64,000 bases of DNA, from contig NC_058495.1 in assembly GCF_020382885.2 (NCBI RefSeq), positions 18,210,127-18,274,126 of the forward strand. The letters run 5' to 3'. The position numbers and the translations under genes were made by a program. The first letter of the stretch is position 1; every line of letters begins with the position of its first letter. Positions 12,923-30,400 of the stretch are shown piece after piece. This DNA comes from Scatophagus argus. Its lineage: Eukaryota > Chordata > Actinopteri > Scatophagidae. The notes below the pieces were generated by a model. The model was not told the origin of the DNA and searched no databases. It worked only from the letters and a program-made list of their open reading frames with translations.

Positions 12923-13418
12923 AAAATGGTCAAAGCAGATCCCAATTTGATGAACTTTGATGAGCGGTAAAATGACATAAAAGTATTCTTCAGTTAATGG
13001 TTCTATCTGTGCTATGCCAGTCTTAACGTTCTGTTAGGTTATAATATAAACACGACTTAGGAACTGTTAATCTTTAATGGCTTTTTCCTCTATCCCTTTT
13101 TCCTTGTCCTATTTGCAATGGTTAATTAACAGTTAAAGAAATGTCTGAAATATGGTCCCTGATCTCTTTTGTAGTTACAGCCGGACGAAGACAAAACGGC
13201 AGTGTGTTAAGATAGCAATGCCCAAAACTTGCCAGAAAAATCATGTGAAACTCAGGCCAACCTTCAGTTTGCAAAAAAAGGAATTCATTTCCAACAACAC
13301 CAACCAAAGTCAACCACACAGACCTCACTATATGGACCTCATTGCAAACTTGTTAGCTTTTGTGTCAGTTGTGTTTTCTGTTTTCACCTGCATTAGCCAA
13401 CAGTGTTGTCAATTCCCT

Positions 13419-16280
<2,862 letters not shown>

Positions 16281-16636
16281 CGAAACAAGGAGGCGCCAGT
16301 GGTGGACAGATGAATACTGGCCCTGTGGACAGTGTGGCGAAATTAACTTACTATTGACGTAGGTTATACTGGTCAAGCCAATCCACCTTAAGCCAAACTC
16401 ATACTGATTTTGACCGGTAACGCTAACTAGCAACCATAGCTTGAAAAGTTAGCAAGAGGAACACTACACATTACAAGTTGAAGCTATGCTTAGCTCGTAA
16501 CCAACATAGGCTTTCTGGTTTTGATGTGTTTTCATTTATCAAACCAGACAACAAAAACTCACACAAATCTATCCGACTTTGGATAATGTTAACACACGTG
16601 AGTCAGGTAAGTTAGGTTAATGTGAAACTACCTGAT

Positions 16637-16651
16637 GTTAGCTAACGTTAG
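16637..16651. promoter_or_regulatory. Palindromic GTTAGCTAAC + GTTAG motif, r3hcc1 first intron
   Basis: GTTAGCTAACGTTAG lies about 35 bp inside the presumed first intron of r3hcc1. Closely related palindromes occur at the starts of golga7, rplp0 and the F-box gene. Confidence 0.4.
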
Positions 16652-18161
16652 AAATTGAGGTACCTTAATTCAAGCGGGCTTACCTTTAAGAATAAAGTAG
16701 CGTATTGTGACTAGAAGTCGTTTTCACAAGATGCTGCGCCCATAGAGAGCTCACAGCGTAGGTTACTACAGACAGCAGTGGTTCAATAGCTAGCTATCAT
16801 TATTTAGCTTCCGGAAGCAGAGGTTTTCTGTTTTTAGCCTTTCCTTTAGGAGCACATATCCGGTTTGAATTTGTCAGAATAAAAGCGCCGTTACTTCGTA
16901 CCTAGTCCAGCCAGACTCCAAGTAATCCAAGTAGTATCTGCATGTTTATGTCCTAATAACTATTCAAAAACCAAATACTGCTTTTGGAACTCATTAACCA
17001 CATACATTACCACAGCTGACTTTTCTCAAAGCCACACAGTATTATTGAAATAAGGTCAAATATAAGGAGCTCAACAGATTTCAGAAAACTGCTATTTATT
17101 TAGATAAAACAAAACAGTATTTGTAAGAAAGGTACACTGGTTGTATCAAACACAAACAACAGTAATCATCTGTGGAGCTTAGAGTGTTTAAGGTTTCTGT
17201 GGTGTTTGGTAATAGTGAAAAAAGGGATGACATTCGCAATACAGATTGTAAATCTTGTAATAAACAGAAGGACAGTTGAGCATGATTTGGGATATTTAGT
17301 GCAGATGTACTATAAGACGGTAGAGACGGACATTTCTCAAAATGTACTAGATCACATTATTGTGTGATAAGGGAAAATGTGCTCCATTTTTGAAGTCACA
17401 AAAAATTCCAGTTCAGATCTTCCAATATGCATTTCAAACAACATGATTTCCCACCCAAAATCACACTGATGCATGGATAAGAACACATTTGCCTCAACAA
17501 AGGCTACAACCAAGTTCAATCCTGACCTGTTTCTCTAACAGTTCTTGGCGACCACACATTATTTGACTTTATATTATTTGCAAAACAATACACAAGTCAA
17601 ATCACTTATACATGGTAAGAAAGTTGCATTTAACACAATGGCACTATTCATAATGACTGGTCTTGATCAACTAGAACCTGATTTATACATCACTGCATGT
17701 ATAAAAAGACATGAAAACACATTTACAAACACATAAGGGTAGGCAGACAGCAGAGTACTTATAAATAACAAAAAAAAGGATCAAATCAAAATTATATACA
17801 TCCATTCAGGTGATGCAGATGTTTAAATATGTGCCACCAGACAGATGAAGATTGTCTGGTCAGAGTCATCAGCCTATAGAGAGAGGCAGAAAGAAAGAAG
17901 AAAATTCTTTTACCATTAGGAATAAGAAATGGATATAGAGATTTTCAGTGCCATGGCTGATTTTATGATTTGACGAAATGGCAGTAAATATCCTCCTATG
18001 GTCAACGGTCAATTTCACTGTGCATAAATTGCAAAATCCTTTCACAGTATCCTGATATCTTGAGTTAATGTTGAAAATGTCACATCGGAGCTCCAATAAC
18101 GTTTCCAGTAGACTTCATTCTTCCTTAAAATATTTCAAAAGAATTCCATACCCCAAGTTTC
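16652..18161. other. r3hcc1 promoter region and golga7 3' flank
   Basis: 16684 to about 16900 is the probable first exon and promoter of r3hcc1 (minus strand). 17050-18161 is AT-rich and is most simply the golga7 3' UTR, with a possible poly(A) signal at 17095-17100. No other gene is seen. Confidence 0.5.
17095..17100 (-). other. Candidate poly(A) signal for golga7
   Basis: TTTATT on the plus strand (AATAAA on minus), about 1.06 kb after the golga7 stop and just before the r3hcc1 promoter region begins. Confidence 0.35.
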
Positions 18162-19557
18162 TTATCTTCCAGAGCCAATACTTCTATCTTCAAAAATTGT
18201 AATTTCAACCTATAAGACAGCAAGTTAAGGAAAATACACAGAGCAAGATGAACATTTTCTTATACAGTTAAGGTCAATGTTGAGTTTACGTCAAATTTAG
18301 AAGCTGCGTGTGCCAAACATGAAGATGTACATATTTATAGATAGTTGAAGGATACAACTCTGAGGCCTCTCTCTATGGGGTCAGTCAACAGCAAGCCCCT
18401 GGGAGCATAAACTTTCTCATTCTGGTCCTTAATGTATTTGGCAATCTTCTTTAACACCTGAATGCAGGCACATAAACAGACAGACAGGCAGGCAGAAACA
18501 CACTCATTTGAGATATACAATGATATATAGACACCAGAGATAAAATTATGAGCTGGAAAACTCTAAAAACATTTAGAAAAAAAATAAATGAAATATGTGC
18601 TGATGATATACACAGAGTAACAGTGAAACAGCTTTACCTTTTCATAATGTGTCTCCATACACAGGAAGATTGTATAGGCAGTTAGACAAGCCAAGCAACC
18701 CTCCAAATACGCCTTTCCCCCTAGTTTCTCTGCCTCTGCATACAGGTTGTTTAGAGTCTGGATGGTTTCCTCAAACTGCTGCTTATCAAGCTTAAAAACC
18801 ACACAAAGGTTTAGACGTTATATACAACCTGTTAACAGTCAATAAATAATCATAACAACGCTGCAAACACTGTACATACCCTTGATTCAAGTTCAGATGG
18901 GAACTTGGTCTGGAACTTGCAGATGGTTCCTGAGCTGTAGTCTCTCTGGATGAACACCTTGGAGGAAACAGCTGGCTGCTGGAGGTCTTGTAAACTGTGG
19001 GTCTGAAAACAAAATCAAAATTTTGGCGAGTGTCTGTCTGAAGGGTTGAAACAAAAGCGCATACTGTAAAGCTAGCTTTACTCAAGCTAAACTTAAATCA
19101 GGACGCTCAGACTAATTCTATTTACCCTAAAAGTGTACATAATTGACGTTATTTCTAAGCTAACAGCTAACGTTATCGTGTTTTCTGATATCTACCATAT
19201 ATGTGACGTTGACACTGTCGATGTTGACTACTACATAAAATCTCAAAGAGTGAGTGAATATGACCTGGATGACTGAGAATCTCCACGGACATACTACATA
19301 AAATAACAAAAATACATAATAAAAGACTTTAAGTACTACGGTGTATTTGTGGGATTACGATTACATTAGCTAACTAGCTAATAACACGTTAGCTGACGTT
19401 TGCTGACCTATCAACGCCGCTGTTGAGTATATAAATGCTGGTCTTTATCATCCCCCAAATCAATAAATCATCATAAACATGTTCAGCATTCAGACATCTA
19501 ATTAAACGTCTATCTTTAGAAGCGAATAAACCCCTTATACACCCTTACCTCAGCCAT
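18162..19557 (-). CDS. golga7: Golgin subfamily A member 7 (GCP16)
   Basis: Small Golgi-associated protein; the mammalian orthologue is an accessory subunit of the palmitoyl transferase DHHC9 acting on Ras. Coding exons: 19557-19549 (Met-Ala-Glu only), 19002-18880, 18790-18638, 18457-18356, 18209-18162; 144 residues, stop TAA. Diagnostic stretches are [52 protein letters not shown] and [14 protein letters not shown]. The palmitoylated cysteine pair of the family is present as Cys76 and Cys79 in GCLAC. The C-terminal exon reads [10 protein letters not shown], matching the human ending IEITIYEDR. The donor of exon 18457-18356 (GTATCC) is weak, but this is the only choice that keeps the frame. 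The tiny first coding exon places the start 9 bp before the donor. Confidence 0.95.
19166..19381. promoter_or_regulatory. GCTAACGTT / TTAGCTAACTAGCTAA motif cluster, golga7 first intron
   Basis: GCTAACGTT at 19166-19174 and TTAGCTAACTAGCTAA at 19366-19381 lie in the first intron of golga7, 170-390 bp from its start codon. Confidence 0.35.
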
Positions 19558-20244
19558 AGCGGACGTTAGCCCCGGAGGTGCTGCGCATCTGATCTATGCC
19601 ACAGTTCCACCAGTCTAATATGACTTCCGGCCTATCGTTTTCAGAATAAAAGTGACTGGATATCAGTAGTAGCAAACCGTGTCCATTCAGCATCACGCTT
19701 TACAGGACTTTTGCTTTATCTCCTTTGAAGCAGACGGGGATTTATATTTACGCTATCGTGTTAAGAAACGTGTACCAACAGAATTTCGCCATCTGTAGGA
19801 TATGCGTTGCAATTTTGCTAAATCGCTGTACGTAACATACATAACCGATCCGTCATGACTAATCACTATTATCTGCAAAATTCCTTCTATTACAGTGTAG
19901 TACTTTTATTGTGAAAGTTGACACGCCCAAATACATGTCCACCCATTCTATTGTCCCGGTTTCCAAAAGAAGGAAATATGACACAACACCACGTTCACTT
20001 ACAGTACAGCTGGACATCTCAGGAAGTTGTCAGGAATCTCAATTTTAAATGCAGATGTCAAAAGATTTAATGTACCCACTTCGCAAATCCATTCAATATC
20101 AAGGCTCTGAACAAGTCATGAACTTCCTCCATAGGTTGCCCCAAAACACATCAGTTATTGACAATATGTAACTGCAATTTCATCATCAGCAATCTACAAA
20201 TTTACTTAAAAAAAATTCACACAGGCAACATGAGTTTGAGAGTT
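19558..20244. other. golga7 promoter and rplp0 3' flank
   Basis: 19558 to about 19700 contains the golga7 5' UTR and promoter; no TATA box is evident. 19700-20227 is AT-rich intergenic DNA with no recognised feature. Confidence 0.5.
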
Positions 20245-20250
20245 TTTATT
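20245..20250 (-). other. rplp0 poly(A) signal
   Basis: TTTATT on the plus strand (AATAAA on minus), 46 bp past the rplp0 stop. A very short 3' UTR is typical of ribosomal protein genes. Confidence 0.75.
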
Positions 20251-20295
20251 GACTCAAGATATTATTTGAATCATGTTCTGTTCGCTGCATTTGTT

Positions 20296-22550
<2,255 letters not shown>

Positions 22551-22691
22551 CTTTGCAGTGCTTCCAAGGATCGCTTAACAGCTGGTTTAAAGACAAGGTT
22601 GTACCTACAAAGAATTAAAGAACATGTACTTCAGAAACGGAAAAACAACCGTAACACGATCCAAAGGGTGCAGGCCGACATGCGGTCGAAA

Positions 22692-22703
22692 GCTAACGTT
22701 AGC
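22692..22703. promoter_or_regulatory. GCTAACGTTAGC palindrome, rplp0 first intron
   Basis: Perfect 12-bp palindrome in the non-coding first intron of rplp0, about 200 bp from the probable transcription start. Confidence 0.45.
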
Positions 22704-22897
22704 CGTCTAATAGCAAGCTAGCACTATTTTAACAGGCCGCGCCAAACTATAATCACACCGCCGAACATTTACAGGACACAAAAAGACATGTTAAACGGCC
22801 ATAAGCGCGTCTGTTATGAGTTAAAATATCCAAAATGGCATATATTCGGTGAATTGTGAATCGAATAATCTGAAAGACTGAGGACAAATCTCCTTAC

Positions 22898-22940
22898 CTA
22901 TCACACGAGGGTCGCGTGAAAGAAAGAGGAAGAGGAAAGA
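22898..22940 (-). promoter_or_regulatory. rplp0 first exon with 5' TOP tract
   Basis: On the minus strand a long pyrimidine run (CTTTCCTCTTCCTCTTTC) leads to donor GATAG/GTAAGG. This has the look of the 5' terminal oligopyrimidine start of translation-machinery mRNAs, which places them under growth and mTOR control. A TATATA stretch at about 22951-22957 lies at TATA-box distance upstream. Confidence 0.65.
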
Positions 22941-23246
22941 CGTAAGAACAATATATACTGAGTGAGCGACCAATCACGGTTGAGGCAAGGACGCCAGCTG
23001 CAAAACTATTGGATCGTTGTTGTGCCAATCACCACTTCTGCTAGACTGTAGCCAGGAAGGAGAACCCGACCATGGAGGCAGGCGCTTTATAAAATAAATC
23101 CATATCAACATCAACTTCAAGCAACAAAACTTGGCGAAAATGAAGATGTTTCTCCTGGTGAACACATCTCATAGTGATGATAACTCGCAAAATTAACGCC
23201 ACTGTTAGCTAGCTAGCTAACAAGTACAGTAGCTAACAGTAAAATT
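22941..23246. promoter_or_regulatory. Bidirectional promoter rplp0 / F-box gene
   Basis: About 300 bp separate the divergent genes. It holds three CCAAT boxes: 22970-22974 (+), 23008-23012 (reverse) and 23025-23029 (+). It also holds the TATA-like element of rplp0 and an 18-bp perfect palindrome, GTTAGCTAGCTAGCTAAC, at 23204-23221, 25 bp before the F-box gene start codon. Confidence 0.6.
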
Positions 23247-24554
23247 ATGGCACAGCCGGCTCTACTACTTCCGCCAGAGGTGTGGAACCACGTTTTTCAG
23301 TATCTGTCAGCGACAGACAAGTTCGGCGTCCGGGCATCCTGCAAGTATTTTAAAAAACTTGTTGACCACGGATCTCTTTGGAAGGACTGGTCAGTTGTTC
23401 TGGGTTTTCAAAATGGCCCTTACAACAGTCAGTTCTGGACCACTCTTCGCCGCAGGAAAGTTACCAGTGTGGTTATGAGGAGCGCCAAAGCTAAGGATTG
23501 GAGACAGCTTGCCTTGTCCCTTCCTACTCTTACCACACTGGTACTGGACCCAAGCTCTAAAGCGAGCCTCGACTGCTTAAAGGACTTTCCACATCTGAAG
23601 CGTCTTGCTATCAGAAACAGTTGCACTTCTCTTTTGCTAGATGCGTCCACAGTGTGTCACCCCCAGCAGGTGACTCACCTTAACCTGTGTGATGTTAAGT
23701 TACCCACCACAGCACTGAGTCCCTTCATTTCTGCTGTCTCCCAGTTTGTAAATCTTACATCTCTGGTTTGTCATAAGATTGTAATATTTGAAGAAGCAAT
23801 TTTGATGCTTCGCTCCATACTTGCCTGCCTGCCTAAGCTGAAACATCTCTCACTGTCGGTCGTGCACACTCTCTACGCCAGTGCGAGACGCAGGCCAGGT
23901 TGCTTAGGAGTACACGGACAAGCTGGAGCTCCGTCCCTGTCCAGTTTGGAACTTATCGGTTGCATGGAGCATTCATTACCTGAAGATGCAATGAAGCTTA
24001 TGCCTGGCCTGAAGAGTCTTGCTGTTTTCTACAGGCAGGCCCACCAAGATATGTCAGAGAGATGGCCATCACCTGCGTGTCACCTGAAAACATGGCTGAG
24101 TGACCTCCCTCAACTGTCAACCCTGGTCATTGTCAAGGGACCACCTGTGAAGAAGTATGTCACCTCCATTCCAGCCACAGTGACCAGTCTCACATTGTGT
24201 GTTGCAGGGTTATCCTTACAGGACATGGCAGCCATAACGATGCAAGTACCAAATCTCCTGCACCTGCATATAGACCCCTGGCCTTCACATTTGGGATTTC
24301 ATGCAGCTCAAATCCCACAACTTTTTCCAAAGCTCAGAAGTCTCAAACTTCGCCATGAACATATACCAGAGAAGGATTTCTTAGCTCTTCACCAGCTGCA
24401 GGACCTGCAGTACTTGGAGATCCTGGATAGCCGCCCGCACCTCTCTGAGCTCACCAGAAAGCTCCAGGCTCTTACAAAGCATAGACTTCAGGTGAAAATC
24501 TCTCCACACCAGAGAGATGTTCTCTCTTGTTGTTGTCCTTATGAGGTGTATTGA
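23247..24554 (+). CDS. Intronless F-box / leucine-rich repeat protein
   Basis: Predicted substrate receptor of an SCF ubiquitin ligase: the F-box binds SKP1, the repeats bind the target. A single uninterrupted frame encodes 435 residues. The F-box is at residues 7-50 (LPPEVWNHVFQYLSATDKF, then ASCKYFKKLVDHGSLWKDW). About eight irregular leucine-rich repeats follow (for example LPTLTTLVLDP, FPHLKRLAIR, VTHLNLCDVKL, LPKLKHLSLS, LSSLELIG, VTSLTLCVAGL, VPNLLHLHIDP, FPKLRSLKLRH, LQYLEILDSR), then a short Cys-rich C-terminus with three adjacent Cys. A purine at -3 supports the start. The gene is head-to-head with rplp0 and convergent with pxn. Lack of introns could mean an old retrocopy, but the frame is intact, so it is likely functional. 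The exact FBXL family member is not recognised. Confidence 0.85.
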   Translation: MAQPALLLPPEVWNHVFQYLSATDKFGVRASCKYFKKLVDHGSLWKDWSVVLGFQNGPYNSQFWTTLRRRKVTSVVMRSAKAKDWRQLALSLPTLTTLVLDPSSKASLDCLKDFPHLKRLAIRNSCTSLLLDASTVCHPQQVTHLNLCDVKLPTTALSPFISAVSQFVNLTSLVCHKIVIFEEAILMLRSILACLPKLKHLSLSVVHTLYASARRRPGCLGVHGQAGAPSLSSLELIGCMEHSLPEDAMKLMPGLKSLAVFYRQAHQDMSERWPSPACHLKTWLSDLPQLSTLVIVKGPPVKKYVTSIPATVTSLTLCVAGLSLQDMAAITMQVPNLLHLHIDPWPSHLGFHAAQIPQLFPKLRSLKLRHEHIPEKDFLALHQLQDLQYLEILDSRPHLSELTRKLQALTKHRLQVKISPHQRDVLSCCCPYEVY

Positions 24555-25150
24555 ATCACTTTTGGCAGGCCAGTTGAATTTTTGACATGCTGTTGTTTGG
24601 CCAGTGAAGAACCTGTCACAATCAAATTCATGTGTGGGCTTTTGTTTGTCAGAATCATTTCAACAAGCTTTTATTTCAAATTAACCTATAGATCTATGCA
24701 TATGAAGATGTGATTTCTTTTATTGTTGTACTAATTTGTTGAATGAACCAGATGTTCCCAACCTGCGGCTCAACCTCTGACAAGGGATGACAAAATAAAT
24801 GTAGGAGGTTATGAGATAAATCTTTGGATTACTTGATTGAATAAGCATCTGTTTGCTTTAAGTGATCATCAGCCAAAAGATCAGTGTCTAACATTAACGC
24901 TGTCCGAAACTCTATATCAGATTTTATGTACAGAGTTTAATACAGCGTTTGATATACACACTTTGTTGGACTTTTTGCAGTTTGGATATTATCTTTTTTT
25001 TTTATTTTGTACCATTTTGCAAAACTGTCTGCTAGCACAGGGCTAGCAATAATTTGTATTATTTAACATAACCAAGGATAATAAAGGCATTGGGTGAAAA
25101 CTGAAACTACAAAATGACTTTTAGGACAAAGAAATGGCAGAAATAAAGTA
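24555..25150. other. F-box gene 3' UTR and gap to pxn
   Basis: AT-rich; a poly(A) signal AATAAA at 24794-24799 would end the F-box transcript about 240 bp after the stop, and a second candidate is near 25079. No other gene is seen. The pxn transcript probably ends near 25140. Confidence 0.55.
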
Positions 25151-27480
25151 TTTATTTCATTTGCAGCAGTTACAATAATCAGTCAGTAATCAGGACCCAC
25201 ATATGCTTACACCCCACCCAAACAAAGAGCCAGTAAAATGTGTGGCTCATGAGAAAATTCAAATGGTAGAAGATCACATGAACATTTCCATTTACAAAGC
25301 AAAAATTCATTTAATCTCATTAACAGTAAAATGTTTTGATTTCTTTCACAGAAGCAAAAAGTGTAAGCAGATAAATGGGGCAAAATTAACTTGCAAATCC
25401 TGTTCATTTCCCCCTGCTACTTCCTGTAAATCTGAATCTGCTACAAGTGTACACTATACTGTCTGCTGAATGACTCAGTACAGAAGGTTTCTCCTTGGCT
25501 TGTCTGATACAGTGTAAATCTTTGGGTGTTTGGAGTTAAGATGAACCACAGCAGATGGAGCCTCTCCCAGAGCTCAGCCCATATAGAGTCACATCACAGG
25601 AAAGGTTGGGAACTCCACAGTGTATAAGACCTTATTGCATTGACACGTTTGGCACAAGAGCAAAAATCTCAAAGTAAAAATAATCTTATTGTGGATACTG
25701 CCTAGTCACTCCTCATATTAAAATCAAAGACAAGCAATACTGAAAAAAGCAAAATAAAAACATAAAATCACACATTGTCTCATATGTGGCAAAACAGAGC
25801 TGGAAGTAAAATAAAAACATGAAATTAGTCATTATCTGCTAAAGGCTTGGCCCTGGCTTGGTGTTGTATTCTGATTCCTGACCAGCTAACACTGACATCC
25901 AGCTTCCATCAGTAAACCAAGCGCTGATTTCAACTTCATAACAAAAATAAAAGGGGCTGCTGTTTCTTCCAAGTCTCACACACTGGAACCCAAGCTGGTA
26001 CGTGTTGTGTGTGAGAGCAGAGTAAACTACTGTTAGCCTACATGCCAATAGAGCCAGCTCTTTGCATATCAATGTGAGCCCAAACTGCTCAAAAATATAT
26101 ATATTTTTCATCAAAACAGCGACAAAACACAGTTCTGTCACAAAGTTGAGCATATTACATGTATATAAATTTAGATTCTGATTGTAACAGCAACTGGCAG
26201 CGAGTGCTGAAAAAACAAAAGCATGCTTCTAAACCCAATGCACAACCATATTTTAAAATCTTTAAAAAGCCATATTAATACATTTTAATAGTGATAAAGT
26301 TGCAATAGTAAAACATGGAAAAATGTTTAACTGAGGCATTATTTATTCTGAATTTAACAGTTCAGATTAATTCTGTGTAGGTACATACAGCAGTAAAATC
26401 TCCTGATTGTTAAAACTGGAGTAAAGACAATCAACTTTGTTTTGGCTCCTTTAAAATTGCACCATGTTCAACATTAATAACAACAGTACATATTTTATTC
26501 TTATTGACCTAAGTTAATGTCAATGACACAATGCATACTCTGTAGTAAGAAAGTAAAAACAGAGTTGCTACAGGGGAAAAAAAATTAATATGGTTACTAT
26601 CTAATACTTGATTGGAGTTATAAGAGGTGAATGCAATGCATACTTCCATTGAAATATAATCTGGGTTCATTTTTGTAGTAAAACAGTAAAAATAAAAGTA
26701 AGGAATAGCTAATATCTTGGTGACACCTATAAAATGCATCTTAAGAAAGTCTCATCAAGAGATCAGTGGTGTGGAGTGTGCAACAGGTTTGAAATGAAGT
26801 GAAGAGGGAGGAGGAGTTCGGTGTGTCTGTGCGCATACATATTGAGTGTTTTCACTGTTTTTTTTTAGATGGCACCTTAATAGTTTCCAAAGCTAGAAAA
26901 ATACATCTTTTCATAGATTATACCAACACTCATTGGCCAAGCACAAGGTATTCAACACTCAACATATTTTAAAACTGCTTAAGTCAATTCTCCATGGTCC
27001 ATGCAATCACGCAGCTGTTTCATATCTGCATAAAACCACCATATGGTGCAAGGTCTTGCCCTGCTATGGAGGGGGGGAATAAAAACATTTACAAATCAGG
27101 GCTTGTAATTGAACAATCATCTGCTTATATATGTACACACACACAAAGGGGAAATTAACATATTTTCTTTGCCGCACACTCCAAATAAAAATCTCTTTGG
27201 GCTGTTAAAAATGTCTTTAGCAAAAGTGTAAAATGCCAAGCCTGAGAGGTTGGACAGCCAGTCCCTTCAGTGTCAAGGGTCAATAATAATCAGAGACATT
27301 TGTTACCCTCATGATCTGATCCCCCAGTGCATCAACACCCTTAGTCTCAAAGAAAAAAAAAAAAAATTCATTGACTCAGACATGCTAGACATGTGAGTGC
27401 ACACACATCCACACGTGCATTCGCACATGTAAATAACAGGCAGATGTGTGCACACAGACATTTATACACAAACGCACTTC
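25151..27480 (-). other. Probable pxn 3' UTR
   Basis: 2.3 kb of AT-rich minus-strand sequence after the pxn stop, with AATAAA (TTTATT on plus) at 25151-25156 as the most distal clear signal. No coding or repeat feature was recognised, apart from an A-tract near 27352-27366. Confidence 0.5.
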
Positions 27481-30400
27481 CTAGCTGAAGAGTTTAATAA
27501 AGCAGCTTTGGCAGTAGGGCTTTTCATTCTGCTCCTTGAAAGTGCCTTTGTTCAGCTGCTTGAGACAGAAAGCACACACAAAGTGCTCTGGGTGGAACTT
27601 CTTGCCCATGGCTGTGATGCAGCGGCCGGTGATGGGCTTCTGGCAACCGGAGCACAGCGAGCCCCGCCGCTCGTGGTAGTGAGACTCACAGTAGGGCTGG
27701 CCGTCGTGATCGAAAAAGCTGCCGTTTATGAATGGTGTGAAGCACTCCTGGAAAATCAGAAGGGAGAAGAGGTAGAATTTACGATGACAGGTTCACACAA
27801 AATGCCCATACTCATAACAGATAGAGTCGAGTGGCTCACCCTGCAGACGAAGCATTCAGGGTGCCAGAGTGAATTGAGGGCAGAGATGTAGTTCTCCAGG
27901 ATGGCGCGGGCACAGCCACCACATTTAGGGGCAAACATGTCAAAGTAGTCCTTTCTGCAGTATGCCTTTCCATCCTTCTCATGGAAACCTAGAGAGCAGC
28001 AAGGGCAAACTCACTCTGTATGCTTCTTTTGATAGAAAATTCAACATTGCTCTTTTGTCTACACAAGCCAGGTGTTGTGGTATAAACTGATGAGCAGCTG
28101 GTACCTTCCGGTCCAAAAAAGGCTCCACACTGGGCACAGAAGAAGTGCTCTGGATGCCAAGTCTTGTCCAAGGCAGTCACTACTTTCTGTGAAACAGAGA
28201 AAGAGATGATCAGTCATTCAACTTCTGCTTGCCATAAACGAAAGTGATAGATCAGCAAGTCAGAGTCCAGGAGAGGGCAGGCAAAGTCCACAGAGGTGGT
28301 TGTGGGAGGTGCTGGAATGCTATGACTGTTGCCTCATGTTTTCCAGGCCTGATAGCTTTTTTTCAGCAGCTTCAGCTGGAAGGAAATTGACTTGACTGTC
28401 TATGTAATACAAGATTTCGAAACACCCACTCCCACGCAAAGTCTTTGCAGCAGGGTAAGAATTTCTCAGTGTATTACTTTCAGAGCACAAGTTATTCTTC
28501 ACCTTGCCACCAGGGGGCGCAGAAACTTAATGACATTAGAAATTTAACCAAAAAAAAAGAAGTGAACAGGGAAACCTTGTCAGTGGTTCATTTTGGCTAT
28601 CATGAGGATAAGGCTGAGCGATGACAAGCAAGAGAGGACAGCAGCATGTAGTGAGACGGACATATGAATTACTCTGCATGCCCACAGCAACTAGAAGTCT
28701 CTTCAGTTATGCTACTTCTAGTACTGTGTATCCATGTGTGTGCGTGTGTCTTGAGAAATACGGCAATTTGCATGCAGTGAGTCTTCCAGAGTAAGTCGTT
28801 AGTCCATTATGTTATGAATAAATAAATATCATTGTCAATCCATCCATGGTACATATGCTTCTGTGTGTGTGTGTGTGTGTATGCTTTAACATTTGCATTA
28901 CTAACATCCAGTATGGGTCCATTACAGTAGTGGCATCGTGGTGAGAACAGGCTGTGGTAGTCTTTCTCACAGAAAGGCTGTCCTTCTCGCTCAAAGAAGT
29001 TCCTGGAGCCTATCTCCTCCTGGCAGTGGGTGCACACAAAGTGCTCGGGGTGCCACGTTCTGCCCATGGCAGTCACCACCTGGTGTGGGAAGACACAGTG
29101 CATTAAATTATAATGAGTTTCTAAGGAAAGTGGCTCAGTGGAGAGAATCATTGCAGCTTTGCATGCAAACCAGAAAGAGGATATTGCAAACGGCAGCAGA
29201 TGCAGATTTCTTAACTACAAACAGAACAATAAAGTTTGCACATTTATCTAATATATACTTGTGTGTGTAGGATTAAGTGTTATCATCACCTGGCCAACGA
29301 TGGGTTTCTTGCAGGCTCCACAGACACCTTTAGCCACCGTCTGGACTCCGAGTCTGTTGAGGTCAGACTGCAAGCTTCCCAGCATGTTGTCCAGTTTATT
29401 GGCTGCTTTGGGTGGACCAGTGGGGGAAGTCTTTCCCTGGGACTGGATCTGATGTGGACAGAAGACCAAAGTGGCTTCAGTATATAACAGGTTGAGAAAA
29501 ATAACAGAATTTGATGATTAATTACAATTAATTGTTCGACAGTTCATACTTCAAGAAGAAGCTCGTGATAAGCAGGTACTGTCTCCTGCCAGAAGTGTGA
29601 GAAATATGGATAACTGCACAACTAACTGAGCTAACTAGATAACAACATCCACAGTTAGCAGCACTTGGTTGTTACTTCAGCAATAGTCACTGTAAATCAT
29701 CTCAGTCAGTCATCTCAATCAGTGAATTGTACTCCAAAATTGTTGGGGCACTAAGTGGTACAAAATATCAATTCCTCCACAGAGTTGCATTAAGTTTTTC
29801 TGAGTCAGGGATATTTTCATAATTTTGTTTGATCTTTTTCTGGACTTACCTCATTGTAATGTTACAAACTTTGTAAACGTTATAGAATTTATTCATGTAA
29901 CCGCCTTTGTTGTCGCTCGTGACAACAGTCTCTACCTGAATTGCCGTTAGTACAACAAGCAATTAATCCAAGTGGTGGTCGGTTTTCTCCTCTTTCAGAT
30001 AAAAGAAATTACCTAGACAGGCAATGGACATATTAACCAGGACAAAATATGTTCTCATTAACGCTAAAACAAATCTGCAGGCTTGGATGATATCAGTAGT
30101 GTTTGTGAACGTGTGTGCAGATGAATCTGGCTACTGTAATGTAGGCAAAACCAGACCTTCTCAGATTGTGTGGTTATTGGAGCTTCATGACTCTTACATT
30201 CCTCTGTGAGGGAAAATAGCATCTCTCTCTTCTCTCTCTCTCACACACACACACTCACAAACACACGCACAAATGACCCAGCTTACCTTCAATCATCCAG
30301 TCTCCAACTCTACAAGCCGTTACCAAACCTACTTCAATAAAGACACTATGGATTCTAAAAGAGGTGATTGTACATGTATATGGTATTCAACTTCAACATC

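Noticed and set aside
17840-17878. Acceptor-like CTCTCTATAG on minus at 17878 opening a 16-codon frame in phase with golga7 exon 4
   Set aside because: The true last exon at 18209-18162 matches the family C-terminus (EITIFEDR); the downstream frame has no similarity and lies in the likely 3' UTR.
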